From Mimachlamys varia (lineage: Eukaryota > Mollusca > Bivalvia > Pectinida > Pectinidae): DNA of 64,000 bases. The translations under genes and the position numbers were made by a program. This document shows positions 22,425 through 35,372 of the stretch, piece by piece. The notes below the pieces were generated by a model, which ran no database searches, was not told the DNA's origin, and saw only the letters and a list, made by a program, of their open reading frames with translations. Within the stretch, counting starts at the first letter, position 1; every line of letters starts with the position of its first letter. Location: the NCBI GenBank assembly GCA_947623455.1, contig OX392536.1:39949465-40013464 (forward strand). Reading direction: 5' to 3'.

Positions 22425-25400
22425 ATGAAGGTATTGGCAGTCATCTCCCTTCTCGCTATAGTGTCTTCAGGGTATTGCCAGCAGGGCAACTTGGTGGAGC
22501 TTGCTGAACAGCTTGGCGCCAAGACTCTAGTGGAACTAGTCAAGGAGGCTGGTCTTGCCGAGACCCTTTCAAGTGGAGGTACATTGCAGATCGACAACTT
22601 ATTTATCTTAATTTCAATATTATAAACCTTCATTTAAATTTATACTGTTATAATTGTTTAATAATTGACAATTTCCTCATCCAAAACATGGATAGTATCA
22701 TTGCTATATCCTTATATCGCCTGAGTTGTTAGATTTCATGAACCGTTTATAGCCATACATGTTTGTGTATATAGAGTGAGAGTGCCAAACACACTTGATT
22801 TCTGTAGTAAAAATGAATTATTTGCACCAACATAGAATAATGATATGTATATACATCAATGAGTATTATTGTTATAGATGCGTTTAATATGTCAATGATA
22901 TCTTTACCGTCGTTATTGCTCAATGATACAATTGTATTGCTCTATGACGAAGCTTTATGATACTTGTCTTTACAATGTTCCTCTGTTGTACAAAATTTGT
23001 CTTTACAATGCTACCTTTATTGTACGATATTCGTCTTACAATGTTGTCTCTGTTGTACAATACTTGTCTTACAATGTTGTCACTGTTGTACAATACTTGT
23101 CTTACAATGTTGCCGCTGTTGTACAATACTTGTCTTACAATGTTGCCGCTGTTGTACGATATTTGTCTTAATGTTGTCACTGTTGTACAATACTTGTCTT
23201 ACAATATTGTCACTGTTGTTCAATACTTGTCTTACAATATTGTCTCTGTGGTACGATATTTGTCTTACAATGTTGTCACTGTTGTACAATACTTGTCTTA
23301 CAATGTTGCCGCTGTTGTACAATACTTGTCTTACAATGTTGCCGCTGTTGTACGATATTTGTCTTAATGTTGTCACTGTTGTACAATACTTGTCTTACAA
23401 TGTTGCCGCTGTTGTACGATACTTGTCTTACAATGTTGTCACTGTTGTACGATATTTGTCTTACAATGTTGCCGCTGTTGTACGATATTTATCTTACAAT
23501 GTTGTCACTGTTGTACAATACTTGTCTTACAATGTTGCCGCTGTTGTACGATATTTGTCTTAATGTTGTCACTGTTGTACAATACTTGTCTTACAATGTT
23601 GCCGCTGTTGTACGATATTTGTTTTACAATATTGTCTCTGTTGTTCAATACTTGTCTTACAATGTTGTCGCTGTTGTACGATACTTGTCTAACAATATTG
23701 TCTCTGTGGTACGATATTTGTTGTTTACAGTGTTGACTCTGTTGTACGATATTTGTTGTTTACAATATTGTCTCTGTGGTACGATATTTGTTGTTTACAG
23801 TGTTGACTCTGTTGTGCGATATTTGTTGTTTACAATGTTGTCTCTGTTGTACGATATTTGTTGTTTACAATGTTGTCTCTGTTGTACGATATTTGTCTTA
23901 CAATGTCGACTCTGTTGTACGATATTTGTTGTTTACAGTGTTGTCTCTGTTGTACGATATTTGTCTTACAATGTTGTCTCTGTTGTACGATATTTGTTGT
24001 TTACAATGTTGTCTCTGTTGTACGATATTTGCTGTTTACAATGTTGTCTCTGTTGTACGATATTTGTTGTTTACAATGTTGTCTCTGTTGTACGATATTT
24101 GTTGTTTACAATGTTTTCTCTGTTGTACGATATTTGTTGTTTACAGTGTTGACTCTGTGGTATGATATTTGTTGTTTACAGTGTTGACTCTGTTGTGCGA
24201 TATTTGTTGTTTACAATGTTGTCTCTGTTGTACGATATTTGTTGTTTACAATGTTTTCTCTGTTGTACGATATTTGTCTTACAATGTCGACTCTGTTGTA
24301 CGATATTTGTCTTACAATGGTGTCTCTGTTGTACGATACTTGTCTTACAATGTTTTCTCTGTTGTACGATATTTGTTGTTTACAATGTTGTCTCTGTTGT
24401 ACGATATATGGCTTTACAATGTTGTCCCTGTTGTGCGATATTTGTCTAACAATGTAACCTTTGTTGAAAGGTTTCGCTTTTTATGCATTGCATATTAAGT
24501 CGTTTTGTTGAAGGCGTTTGTCAGACAAAATAATTATCCTGCATGTCGCTACAAAATACACAAGTCTATGTTGCTGCTATGCTGTAATCTGTCATTGCTG
24601 TGATATATACTCTTCTTCTGTGATATTCCCTACACGATATTCTGTGTTGCTCCTCCCCAGGTCCCTTTACTGTCATACATACTACACTTCTGTGGTATTC
24701 CCTACACTATAGTCTTTGGTGCCCTCCCCAGGTCCCTTCATTGCGATACAAACTAAACATCTGTGATATTCCCTTCACGATATTCTGTGGTGTTCCTCCC
24801 CAGGTCCCTTCACTGTGACACATACTATACTTCTGTGATATTCTCTACACGATATTCTGTGTTGTTCCTCCCCAGATCCCTTCGCTGTCATTCCTACTAT
24901 ACTTCTGTGATATTCTCTACACGATATTCTGTTGTGTTTCTCCCCAGGTCCCTTCACTGTCTTCGGTCCCACGGATGATGCCTTCACCAAGTTGCCACGC
25001 GCTATTATTGATTACCTGAAAAAGAACAAGACAGCGTTACAGGATGTCCTCAAATACCACGTGGTCAGTGGAAAGGTGTACTCCTCTCATCTGTCTAATG
25101 AACTCCAGGCTGCCTCGCTTTTGGCTCCAGCCAAGATCAGGATCAATATTTACCAGGGTGGCAAGGTAAGTCACCTGTTACACTAAATAGCGGTTCAGGG
25201 GCAAGTTTTTCTACATTAGGACCTGCTGTCAAGACGTCCAAGGTTATGGAAACTGATTGCAAAAAATATTTACTTGAACTTTTATTTATCCATCAACATT
25301 TCATTATTAATAAGGACTAAAGATTACTTTAAAGAAACAAAAGACATATTCTAAGGCATCTGCTTGTCAAGACGTTTTAGCTGTTAGATGATTCAACGTC

Positions 25401-26924
25401 GTCAGTGATGTTTTATTCATAAATTAAGAGATCAATTTTTCTGTATAAAAACAGTAAAAGAAGAAGTCGTGTGTTAATACGTGTTCAGACTTGATATTAG
25501 TGAAGTTACCTTGAGTATTGTGTATGACATTAAACTTTATTCCACGGTGCTTCAGGTGGTGACTGCTGACGGCTCACCAATTGTGAAGGTTGACCAGAAC
25601 GCTACTAACGGTGTGATCCACGTGGTAGATCGTGTCATGTTTCCCATCCCGATCGAGTCAATGGTGGAAAGAGTGATGGCCGATCGTCAGCTCAAAACTC
25701 TTCTCACTGCCGTTACTGCTGCCGGTATAGGTGGCGCTCTCGGTGGTAAGTCTTCTGGGAAAGATTGGGTCTGGTTGCGCTGTCGGCAATAAGTCTACAG
25801 TGCCCAGAGATGGGGCACACACGAAAAGTACCGTTATGTAACATTGTGACACTAAATCCCAAAAGTCAGAGAACTTTGAATTTTAAAGTTGGAAATCTAT
25901 TTTTTCGGAAATAGTCTTAATACAACCTTACCAATCTTTAGCTCGCCATGGTTACCTAACTTTATTTGGTTTTTGTTTCTGCATAGCCGACGGTCTGACC
26001 CTCTTTGCTCCAACAGACAAAGCCTTCGCCAAGCTTCCAGCTGGCACACTGAACAACCTACTAAAGAACAAGACTGCTCTGACAGGTAAAGATTGGTCTT
26101 TTTTACACGCTCTAGTGGTATCTGCAGCGCTGATAATGAAATAAATGCAGGTCTAAACTCAAAATAATAAAGTCACGGAGATCTGCACATGCACTGATGT
26201 CCTTGGTTAGTTTTCTTTGTTCATATTTTGTCCCTAGTTCAATCGATTTTGAGTACGGATTAAGGTTTTGTTCACGCTTCAGTATTCTATGATATTTTTA
26301 ATAGTTGTTAGATACGTTAAACCACTCATGTGTTTTTGATTTGTACAGACGTACTGACATACCACGTTGTCAAGGGAACAGCCTTCAGCGCAGGTCTGAC
26401 TAACGGCGAGAAGGTCGCCACTCTGGAGGGCAAGGATGTATCCTTCACTCTGGAAAACGGTCAGTTTCTTGTGATCAGCTGTAATGGGAATCGTTAACTT
26501 TGCTTTGTTTTATACACCGATTAAACTGTCAACGTTGTCTATCACAATATATTGAGGCAATTATATCGTCGTTAAATACGCTTCTCAGAGAATGAAATAA
26601 AACCCCAAAACAAACAAACAAAAATTTGCTGATCATGATAAATATTTTTTTTTCACTTGTGTACACTTATGGTGGACCTGCACACATACAAAATGTACAA
26701 CACCATGCAATGTCTGTTTGAACTAAGTCTAAAATAATAAAACGTTCTAGACGAGGAAAGTCAGTTGTTATAGCAAGGCTTGTTTTGTTTTCACAGGTAG
26801 CGTAAAGGTAGATAATGCCATGGTCATCCGTGCTGATGACGCCGTTAGCAACGGAGTTATCCACGTCATCGACAGCGTCCTTCTCCCGCCACAATACAGA
26901 CGTCACTCCCGACTGTTTAACTGA
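22425..26924 (+). CDS. Secreted two-domain fasciclin (FAS1) protein, copy 3
   Basis: Exons 22425-22578, 24948-25165, 25556-25745, 25987-26085, 26349-26459 and 26797-26924 give 299 aa with an intact frame. Copy-specific residues are A70, H99 (Q in the others), I157, S259 (sequon at N257 kept) and H294, which changes the basic tail to RRHSR. This is the longest gene because intron 1 (2369 bp) has the largest minisatellite. The exon 3 acceptor region reads GTGCTTCAG instead of GTGCCTCAG, which should not impair splicing. Confidence 0.9.
22960..24462. repeat. Intron 1 minisatellite, about 44 units, copy 3
   Basis: The largest allele of the array, about 1.5 kb. The 5' half is mainly 33-bp TCTTACAATG units with TTGCCGCTG/TTGTCACTG variants. 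The 3' half is mainly 35-bp GTTGTTTACAATG units. Blocks of several units recur in the same order (for example 23081-23170 and 23290-23370), showing higher-order duplication inside the array. Confidence 0.9.
24613..24947 (+). repeat. 72-bp decoy-acceptor repeat, copy 3
   Basis: Exon-like starts at 24661, 24732, 24804 and 24876 precede the true start at 24948. Confidence 0.85.
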
Positions 26925-27008
26925 ACATCAATCATAATCACAAGCTAGATGTCCATTTCATGTATATAGTATCATTGATTTGTTACTGATGTGTTGTTTT
27001 AGGAGAGA

Positions 27009-27014
27009 AATAAA
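27009..27014 (+). terminator. Polyadenylation signal AATAAA, copy 3
   Basis: 85 nt after the stop codon. Confidence 0.75.
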
Positions 27015-27029
27015 ATATTTTGTTGATAA

Positions 27030-30000
27030 AACTCTTCAATCTGTTTTGATTACCTGTGTTTCCTAAATGTGAAGTGGGGGTATCAGTACCGGTAATGAAA
27101 TCTTGGTCTTAACTTTAAAACAGATTAATACGTAGATAAAATTTCATGTAAAGCGTAGCCTGTAAAGCTACCATAAAAGAAGCAAATCGTAGTATTTAAA
27201 TATTTGTATAAGGTATATCAAAATAGTTTTTTTTTTTTGTATTTGATTCATCTTATATTTACATACACTCTTTTTACTAACTGTGTCGGGCTTTATCCAA
27301 GGAATATTTCAGCCAAATATCATGCTTCTAGGGCTTTTGGTATTTCAGAAGAAATCGTTTAAAGGTATAAAATGATTTGACCCCTATGACCTGTCATTTG
27401 CAAATTTTGCTCGGCTTTTTCCAAGGAAGATACCAGCCAAATAGTATGTCTCTAATCCTTTTCGTTTATTAGAGGAAGTCGTTTAAAACCCATAACAGAT
27501 TTCACCTCTGTGACTTTGAGTATGGATCAAGGTCATTTCTTTTCTCGACTTTGTCAGGGTTCATCCAAAGGATCTTTCAGCCAAATATCATGCCTCAGGG
27601 CTTCTTGTATTTCAGAAGAAGTGGTTTGAAAGTTTTAACAGATTTGACTTATATGACCTGTCATTTGCAAATTTTGCTCGGCTTTTTCGCACGATATTAT
27701 GGAGGACAAAGCAAACAGTGTGTCTATCTTCTATCACTTAACATCAATCGATACATAAACGTCATCCGATCATGGACACATGCCCACAAAGTCACGGACA
27801 ACAAGGGACTTATCATCAGAGCTGCCCCATCTCCAAAGATCATCAAATATAATCGAACAAAATTGGAGGAAATATTGGGGAAAACTTGCATCCGATAATA
27901 CATCCCCGCATTACATAATTACCCAGTGTCTGTCGATAAACTGTATACTGGTTGGCTACTCTATGTAATCAGTATTTATACTGGCTAATGTTAACTAACG
28001 ACACAAGCATTCGAGAGATGCAGGTTGATCAGGACTATGGTCAAGTCTTAGGATCGCCATCATTTTGAGGACTTAATGTTTATTTGGATGTAAAAAAGAT
28101 TTACATGGCTGTGGTTGTATATTAAGCAGAAGACGCTTACTTTTCCGAAACGCCTGGTCTTATATTGTTGTACTTTTACAAGTGAATATTTCCCTTGCTC
28201 ATATTTTGCCCCAAGTTTAATCGATTTTGAGATCGGATTATGATTTTGTTCACGCCTTAGTATTCTCTATTTTTGTTAAATGTTACCCAAGTGCAAGCTT
28301 TACATCTGTATGACATTGTTGCAGTCTGGAAGTTTTTCAATGTTCAATTTTTGTACTTAGCAAAACTTTGCAGACACTAAATTTGGTGTTAATTTCAAGA
28401 ACACAAAGAAACAATGTACTCAGATATCGAAGTTGTCTTTACTTGAGGAAAACCACAAAGCATCAATAGACATGCAGTTAACACTTAATTCATTCAATAT
28501 TGACAATTGTTTCAAATTCAGCAATAACGTTTATCAGAAATCACTATATCAAAAGGAGATGTAGGTGTACAACATATAAAATTAACAGGTCAAAATCCAA
28601 ATATTACATTTTATATATAAAAAAAACAAATCTCAGTTCATGATTCCTTGACCAGTCATCAATCCTTATGAGTATTCATAGAACCCAAGAACAACTATTT
28701 ATTGCCGTACAAGAAATTTAACTAATTTAACTAAGGTTACAAGAAGCTTTTTGTTGACAAAAAGGGCCTGCTCATAGCTATAGCTATCTGTCATAAAGTC
28801 CCTATAGAAAATAGATATTCAGGAACTATCACTTCATCCCAGGTCAATTTTTTTTCTCAATCTTATGAAACATAATGAATTTAAACTTCACACTAAAATA
28901 TTCTTAAAATTTAACTCCACTTTTAAAAAGGTCAAATCATATCCTAATTATGAAACAATTAATAGATCCGTTTACAAATTAACAACACATGGATTCGAGA
29001 GATGCTGGTTGATCAGATCTATGGGCAAGTTTTATGGTCGCCATCTTTGTCTCATTGAAATTATTTTGTATCTTTGTGTGATTTGAAAAAGGCGGTTTTT
29101 GAGTATGGTCATTAGTATGCTTACTTGTTGCGATTGACAATGACTCGGACTCATATCGAGGACCTGATGTTACTTGGATGTGTCCAAGATTTACATTGCG
29201 GGTGTCGTCGATGAAGCAGAAGACGCTTCCTCTTCCGGAACACCTGGTCTTATTCTCTTGTACTTTTATAAGGGTCTCCATGTAAATATTTCCTTTCATA
29301 TTTTGCCCCTGGTTTAATCGATTTTGAGTTCGGATAATGATTTTGTAAACGCTGGGGTATTCTCTAATTTATTTTCTATGAGTGCTAATGCACCTCCTCC
29401 TGCAACCATAAAACGCTTTCACCATTGAATCCATAACAGGGTTGACAAATACGGTACACACAATGACAAAATCAATTTCAGGGTGGACTAATAAGGTATA
29501 GGTATGGCAGCGTCACACACTTCGACAATATATATATCAGAATGGACCAATAATATACATGTAGAGTATAACAGCGTCATACACGATGACAAAAATATGT
29601 ATCAGGATGGACCAATAAGGTAAAGGTATGACAGCTTCACAACAATGGTAAATGTATATATGCATTTCTATTTTAGTTAATGAGTTAACGAATGCATTAG
29701 GGTAATGGCATTGGGCCAGTTTTGGTTCAGATGACCAGAGACATATAAAGGTCCTCCTGCCATTCTTTTGCTGACTCGGATAATTGGAACGTGTCATCAG
29801 TAATAAGAAAATAAATAGTTACACAATTATCACGTGGTACATTATGGGGCTTTCACCGTCACAGTCATGCGAATCATTGCCTTTTACGCTGATAGATCAT
29901 CAATGGATTTGTAATTATGTATAAAACGTAAGAATAGTATCTTCCTACAGCTCTTATTAGTACAGGCAGAGATTTCTGACCTCGTTTTGTTGGTGTTTTA

Positions 30001-30126
30001 TGTCAATGTTGCAACTAACTGTCTGTATTTTTTATCATTATTATCAATTCTGTAATTGGATCCTCGGGCCTGTTGAATTAAATCAAATAAATCAATAAAT
30101 AAAATAAATATAGATTATGTAAAACA
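27030..30126. other. 3' spacer of unit 3
   Basis: No gene recognised. Collinear with the other spacers: ~130-bp repeat, two diverged duplicated blocks (about 28010-28270 and 28990-29360), then AT-rich sequence up to a deletion junction at about 30127. Confidence 0.6.
27283..27700. repeat. Three units of the ~130-bp repeat, unit 3
   Basis: Same three-unit arrangement as in unit 2. Confidence 0.7.
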
Positions 30127-31247
30127 GAGAGTACGGAGTACAGCCCGCGGAAAGTTTATTAAGGCATTTGTGAGCTTTTCTAAAATAAATTCCATATAAC
30201 CCGCATTGGCAGATTACCCGCGGGTTATACGTCGAATGCATGCCTGGTGAGTACAAGTGGAGAGATTTATTATTTTGAACATCATGTACAAGTAATCATC
30301 AAGGATTTTTTTATTGAGCTGCATGTATAAACATTTAGTGGGATTAAATTACCTTACCCAACAGATACAGGCCAGAAAAGTCCATTGCGTAATACACAAG
30401 GCCATCCACTGATGAGTTTGTAAATTTAATCCAATTAAACAGATTCGTTTATGCATTAAATACAGGTTAAATAAAAAGATCATGTTCAAAAGCTTTGTAT
30501 AATTATTTATGTAGTTGTTTCCCAAATTTAGCAAAATAGTACAACTGGTCTTCTGAACCCCCCCCACCGGAACATAATCGAGAAAAACGAGCTGGATGGG
30601 AGCTGTTTACTTCACCAGTTTAAAGTGAACAACAACAAGAAATAAAATGATGACATAAGATATCTCATTTAATTTTCTATATTATATGTATTTGAAATAT
30701 TATACCAAGAAACTAATTTCTCCCTTAAACAGTGCACGTGGAATGGCACTATGGCGGAGAGGGATAGAATATTCGACGGCTTTGAATAATGTATTGAAAA
30801 GGCCGAACATTTTCTTTTATAAGGCAGCGGTTTTTCAGAGTATATACTCGGCTATATAGATGATTCAGCATTAAATGCATTAAAATATCAGCATGATTTC
30901 GAAGGATACCTGACGGAGAGACGTTATTTCGCGTTTTGTTAAAATCTCGATGTCCAATAAGATATCTTATAAGGGAACGAGATCTTTGATTATATAAGAT
31001 ATCTTATATTACAAAATGTATATGAGATATCTAATGTATCATAAAATATATCTTATATAGAAAAATAATATATAAAATATAATATATGAGATATCTTATA
31101 TATTAATTAAGATATACAAAATTTGATTTAATTTCTATTATAAGATATTTCATTTGCAATGCAAAAATATCTCATATACTTTTTTCTGAAATACAAGATC
31201 GACATAGGTCCTTGAATAAATGTTAAGTTGGCTTGTCATATTAAGGA
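30127..31247. mobile_element. Element A with left end deleted, unit 3
   Basis: Compared with the copy at 40663, about 410 bp, including the left inverted repeat and the left palindrome cluster, are missing. The junction GTAAAACA / GAGAGTA / CGGAGTACAGCC carries a few extra bases, as in end-joining repair. The right inverted repeat (31209-31247) is intact. Confidence 0.6.
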
Positions 31248-32820
31248 CTAGGTACAGCCATATTGGGTGTTGCCTGGTTGAAAATGGTAATATTGAAAAT
31301 GTAACGTTTCCTTCCAATATACGACATAAGCTGTATCCCATTATGTTTAATATTGATATAAAATGCAGTTCAGCCCCCAAAATAAAAAAATCTGTACTTA
31401 CGAAAAAACAAAATAAGTAAATAATATCCAAATGGGAGTGCGCAAATATTTTCATATAGTTATTTGAAACATTTCAAAAAAATGATACAAAGTTACTGCA
31501 ATGTTCATAGAATGATAACACAGTGTTAAAATTTCGATATTAATCTGTAAATCAGAGTTCCAGGGAGAAACACAGTTACCCCCTCTAAAAAATGTCGTCC
31601 ATTGAATGCTGTTTTCAGTTCAGGTAAAAGTAGTTACCTGTATCTCGTGGAGGCAATATAGGGGGATTATCTTATATTAAAAACGGTCATTTGTCATGTA
31701 AATGTAAGTTTCGTGTCAAATAAATGTATTAAATTAAAATAATAACACCGACATATCGTAATTACATTTACGATACGGTTACCTAAATACTAATTAAGTT
31801 TGAGAAATGTATTTTGATATCCATGTGCCTCAACTACCTCACATGTTTACAATGGCAACAATTTACGCTAGCGATGAATCGGTATAATCAGTGAGTTAAT
31901 ACCGTCCTATCCACGCGGAAGTGTATAATATATACCAATTCCATCAGAATTTATACAACACAAATTAAACTTTGTTGACAATTCTTGCAAAATCATTAAA
32001 TTGCCTGAAAAAACACCGCCGGAAATGCCGAAGAACATCTTTTCACGTGCTATACATTCGCCAAAAAAAGAAAAATTGGTAATCTATAAAAACAATTTAT
32101 CGAGATAGGAATGGGCAGTTTTTGCTTTGTGACGATACACCAAGTAACATTTACCTTAACTACATGCTTGAATCCTATTTAATTGTTAATTTTGTCGATG
32201 TTTCATCATGCCTCTAAGTCAGGCGTATGAATTTCTGAAAAAGTAAATAGTTCAAAATGGAGAGTAGAGGAGTATATTTCGCTACATGCAACGGGAAGAT
32301 GTTTGATTTGAGAGATCTGAACTAATGTCATAACTCGTCATACCGCAGACGATAAGATTTTTGTTTTTGCTATGCGGCGTGCCACACAATTTGATGATCG
32401 GCGATGGAAATTTCAAAAAATTTGATCCAGATGTGATCGGTGTTCAGAATGTGCGTAAGTTGCCGTTCTTATGAGGAGTACGTTCTCTTATTCTGCGATT
32501 TTCAATTGAAAGGGAGATTTTTTCAAAAATCCAAGGCTCGTCTATCATTCTGTGCATATTAAAATAAAACAAAAAATGATTTTCATTGTTTTCATTATCT
32601 TTCGCAATATTCTGAAAATGTGCACGCGTTTTTAGGCATACAACTTAAAATATAAGAAAAACCACCAAACATAGCAAAATATGGTTGAAATTATCGATTC
32701 TCCATCAGAAAATATACTTTGTGGTCTACTTTGGTCATGTATTTTGCAGTATTCAGTAAAATAACAAGTTTTGGTAAAAACACCTCCGCCATATTGAATG
32801 TTCCTGTACCTAGTCCTTAA
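31241..32820. mobile_element. Element B, unit 4
   Basis: Bounded by the inverted 17-bp motif at 31241-31257 and 32804-32820. The unknown minus-strand frame is closed by a stop codon near 32085. The empty LINE target site is present near 31339. Confidence 0.45.
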
Positions 32821-33566
32821 ACAATCTCGTGACAACTGCCGGTGTCTCGTGAGTAGATACACGCATGGTCAAGGTAGCCACACATTCCTGTATATACCTG
32901 TACTGTGGTCAATCTACGTGCATTGTCAGTTCAGTTTTACATGTTCCCTCAGTTTAACATAGCTGAATAGGCATCGGTGCTTCAAAATCTAAAACATTTT
33001 TATTATTACATATTTAGATTGTATCTTATAATATAATTCAAATTGATGTCCGCTTATCCCACAGCGTACAAAGGGAATAATATCAGTGGAATTTTTAAGG
33101 TTAGTAAAACTGAGTGAGGATCATTTACATTATCTTGACCGCACTCGATAAGACTGTGTGCATTCACATGAAGGTCAAGCGGTATGGTCAGATAAACCCC
33201 GTGGTCAGACACATGTCGTTTCTAGGTCGTCAAAACATTGCTCAGTAAATTCTGTCGAATTTGCAAAAGTTCAATATTCCTGTCCCGGTGCATTAATCAT
33301 TACACCGCAATATGTGCATGAGGTTCGAAAGATAATGACAAAAAGTGTTAAACATCACCCTACGTTACTTTCTATATAATGTCTCTCGTAACTATGACTC
33401 ACGGCGTTAGTACACTTGACCAGTGGTCGAATTTTAAGATGTCCTACAAGACCTTGTCCACCTACTTCTACAAGGTAAATAAATAGCATGTGATCCCCTC
33501 CCCACGTGCCTGATAACCGAAGACAAGACTTTATGTAACTTTATTTCTTTATTACACAATCCAACC
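32821..33566 (+). promoter_or_regulatory. Upstream region of FAS1 copy 4
   Basis: Collinear with the other upstream regions. Contains an extra ATCATT at about 33297, shared only with copy 6. No gene seen. Confidence 0.4.
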
Positions 33567-33574
33567 TATATAAG
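33567..33574 (+). promoter_or_regulatory. TATA box, copy 4
   Basis: TATATAAG, 50 nt before the ATG at 33617, still intact although the gene carries a nonsense codon. Confidence 0.7.
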
Positions 33575-34097
33575 GACCTGAACATTCTGATGTGCCGGCA
33601 GCTACACGGAGTCATCATGAAGGTATTGGCAGTCATCTCCCTCCTCGCTTTAGTGTCTTCAGGGTATTGCCAGCAGGGCAACTTGGTGGAGCTTGCTGAA
33701 CAGCTTGGCGCCAAGACTCTAGTGGAACTAGTCAAGGAGGCTGGTCTTGCCGAGACCCTTTCAAGTGGAGGTACATTAATTATCTTAATTTCAATATTTT
33801 ACCTATCATAAACCTTCATTTAAATTGATACTGTTGTAATTGCTTAGTAATTGACAACTCCCTCATCCAGAACATGGATAGTATCATTGTCAAATCCTTA
33901 TATAGCCTGAATTGTTAGATTTCTTGAAACGTTTATAGTCATACATATTTGTATATATAGAGTCACACAGTACCAACATAGAATAATGATAAGCATACAT
34001 ATCAATTATTGTTATTTGTTTGGATGTGTTTAATATGTTAATGATATCTTTACAGTCGTTATTGCTCCATGATACATTTAAGAACGATTTAAAAACA

Positions 34098-34286
34098 ATG
34101 TTGATTCTGTTGTACAACATTTGTCTTTACAATGCTACCTTTATTGTACGATACTTGTCTTTCAATGTAACATTTATTTACGATATTTGTCTGACAATGT
34201 AACATTTATTGTACGATATTTGTCTTACAATATCACCTCTGTTGTACTATACATAGCTTTACAATGCTGTCTCTGTCGTACGATAT
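34098..34286. repeat. Degenerate intron 1 minisatellite, about 6 units, copy 4
   Basis: Diverged units with TTTACAATGCTACC, TTTCAATGTAAC and TTACAATATCACC variants. They look older and less homogenised than in the other copies. Confidence 0.8.
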
Positions 34287-35372
34287 GTGGTGTTCCTCCC
34301 CAGGTCCCTTCACTGTGACACATACTATACTTCTGTGATATTCCCTACACGATATTCTGTGGTGTTCCTCGCCAGGTCCCTTCACTGTGACACATACTAT
34401 ACTTCTGTGATATTCCCTACACGATATTCTGTGGTGTTTTTCCCCCAGGTCTCTTCTCTCTCATACCTACTATACTTCTGTGGTATTCTGAGTTGCTCCT
34501 CCCCAAGTCCCTTCACTGTGACACATACTATACTTCTGTGATATTCCCTACACGATATTCTGTGGGGTTCCTCCCCAAGTCCCTTCTCTCTCATACCTAC
34601 TATACTTCTGTGATATTATGTGGTGTTCCTCCCCAGGTCCTTTCGCTGTCATACCTACTATACTTCTGTGATATTCCCTACACGATATTCTGTTGTGTTC
34701 CTCCCCAAGTCCCTTCTCTCTCATACCTACTATACGTCTATGATATTCCCTACATGATATTCTGTTGTGTTCCTCCCCAAGTCCCTTCTCTCTCATACCT
34801 ACTATACTTCTGTGGTATTCTGAGTTGCTCCTCCCCAAGTCCCTTCACTGTGACACATACTATACTTCTGTGATATTCCCTACACGATATTCTGTGGGGT
34901 TCCTCCCCAAGTCCCTTCTCTCTCATACCTACTATACTTCTGTGATATTCTGTGGTGTTCCTCCCAAGGTCCCTTCACTGTCATACCTACTATACGTCTA
35001 TGACATTCCCTACATGATATTCTGTGGTGTTTCTCCCCAAGTCCCTTCTCTCTCATACCTACTATACTTCTGTGATATTATGTGGTGTTCCTCCCAAGGT
35101 ACCTTCACTGCCATACCTACTATACGTCTGTGATATTCCCTACACGATATTCTGTTGTGTTCCTCCCAAGGTCTCTTGACTTTGATACATACAATACTTC
35201 AGTAATATTCCCTACAAGATATTCTGTGGTGTTCTTTACCAGGTCTCTTCTCTCTCATACCTACTATACTTCTGTGATATTCTGTGGTGTTCCTCCCCAG
35301 GTCCCTTCGCTGTCATTCCTACTATACTTCTGGGATATTCCCTACACGATATTCTGTTGTGTTCCGCCTCAG
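34287..35372 (+). repeat. Expanded decoy-acceptor repeat (16 decoys), copy 4
   Basis: About sixteen CTCCCCAG/CTCCCCAAG plus TCCCTTC units precede the true exon 2 acceptor (CCGCCTCAG, ending at 35372). Units alternate between a full form with TTCCCTACACGATATTCTGT and shorter forms, and blocks of several units recur (34490-34620 resembles 34820-34950). This is the largest version of the repeat in the array. Confidence 0.85.

Noticed and set aside
22957..24498. Many long overlapping open frames (up to about 260 codons) on both strands across intron 1
   Set aside because: The 33-bp minisatellite has a period divisible by three, so frames stay open. The translations are monotonous repeats, and the region lies between a good donor and a good acceptor.
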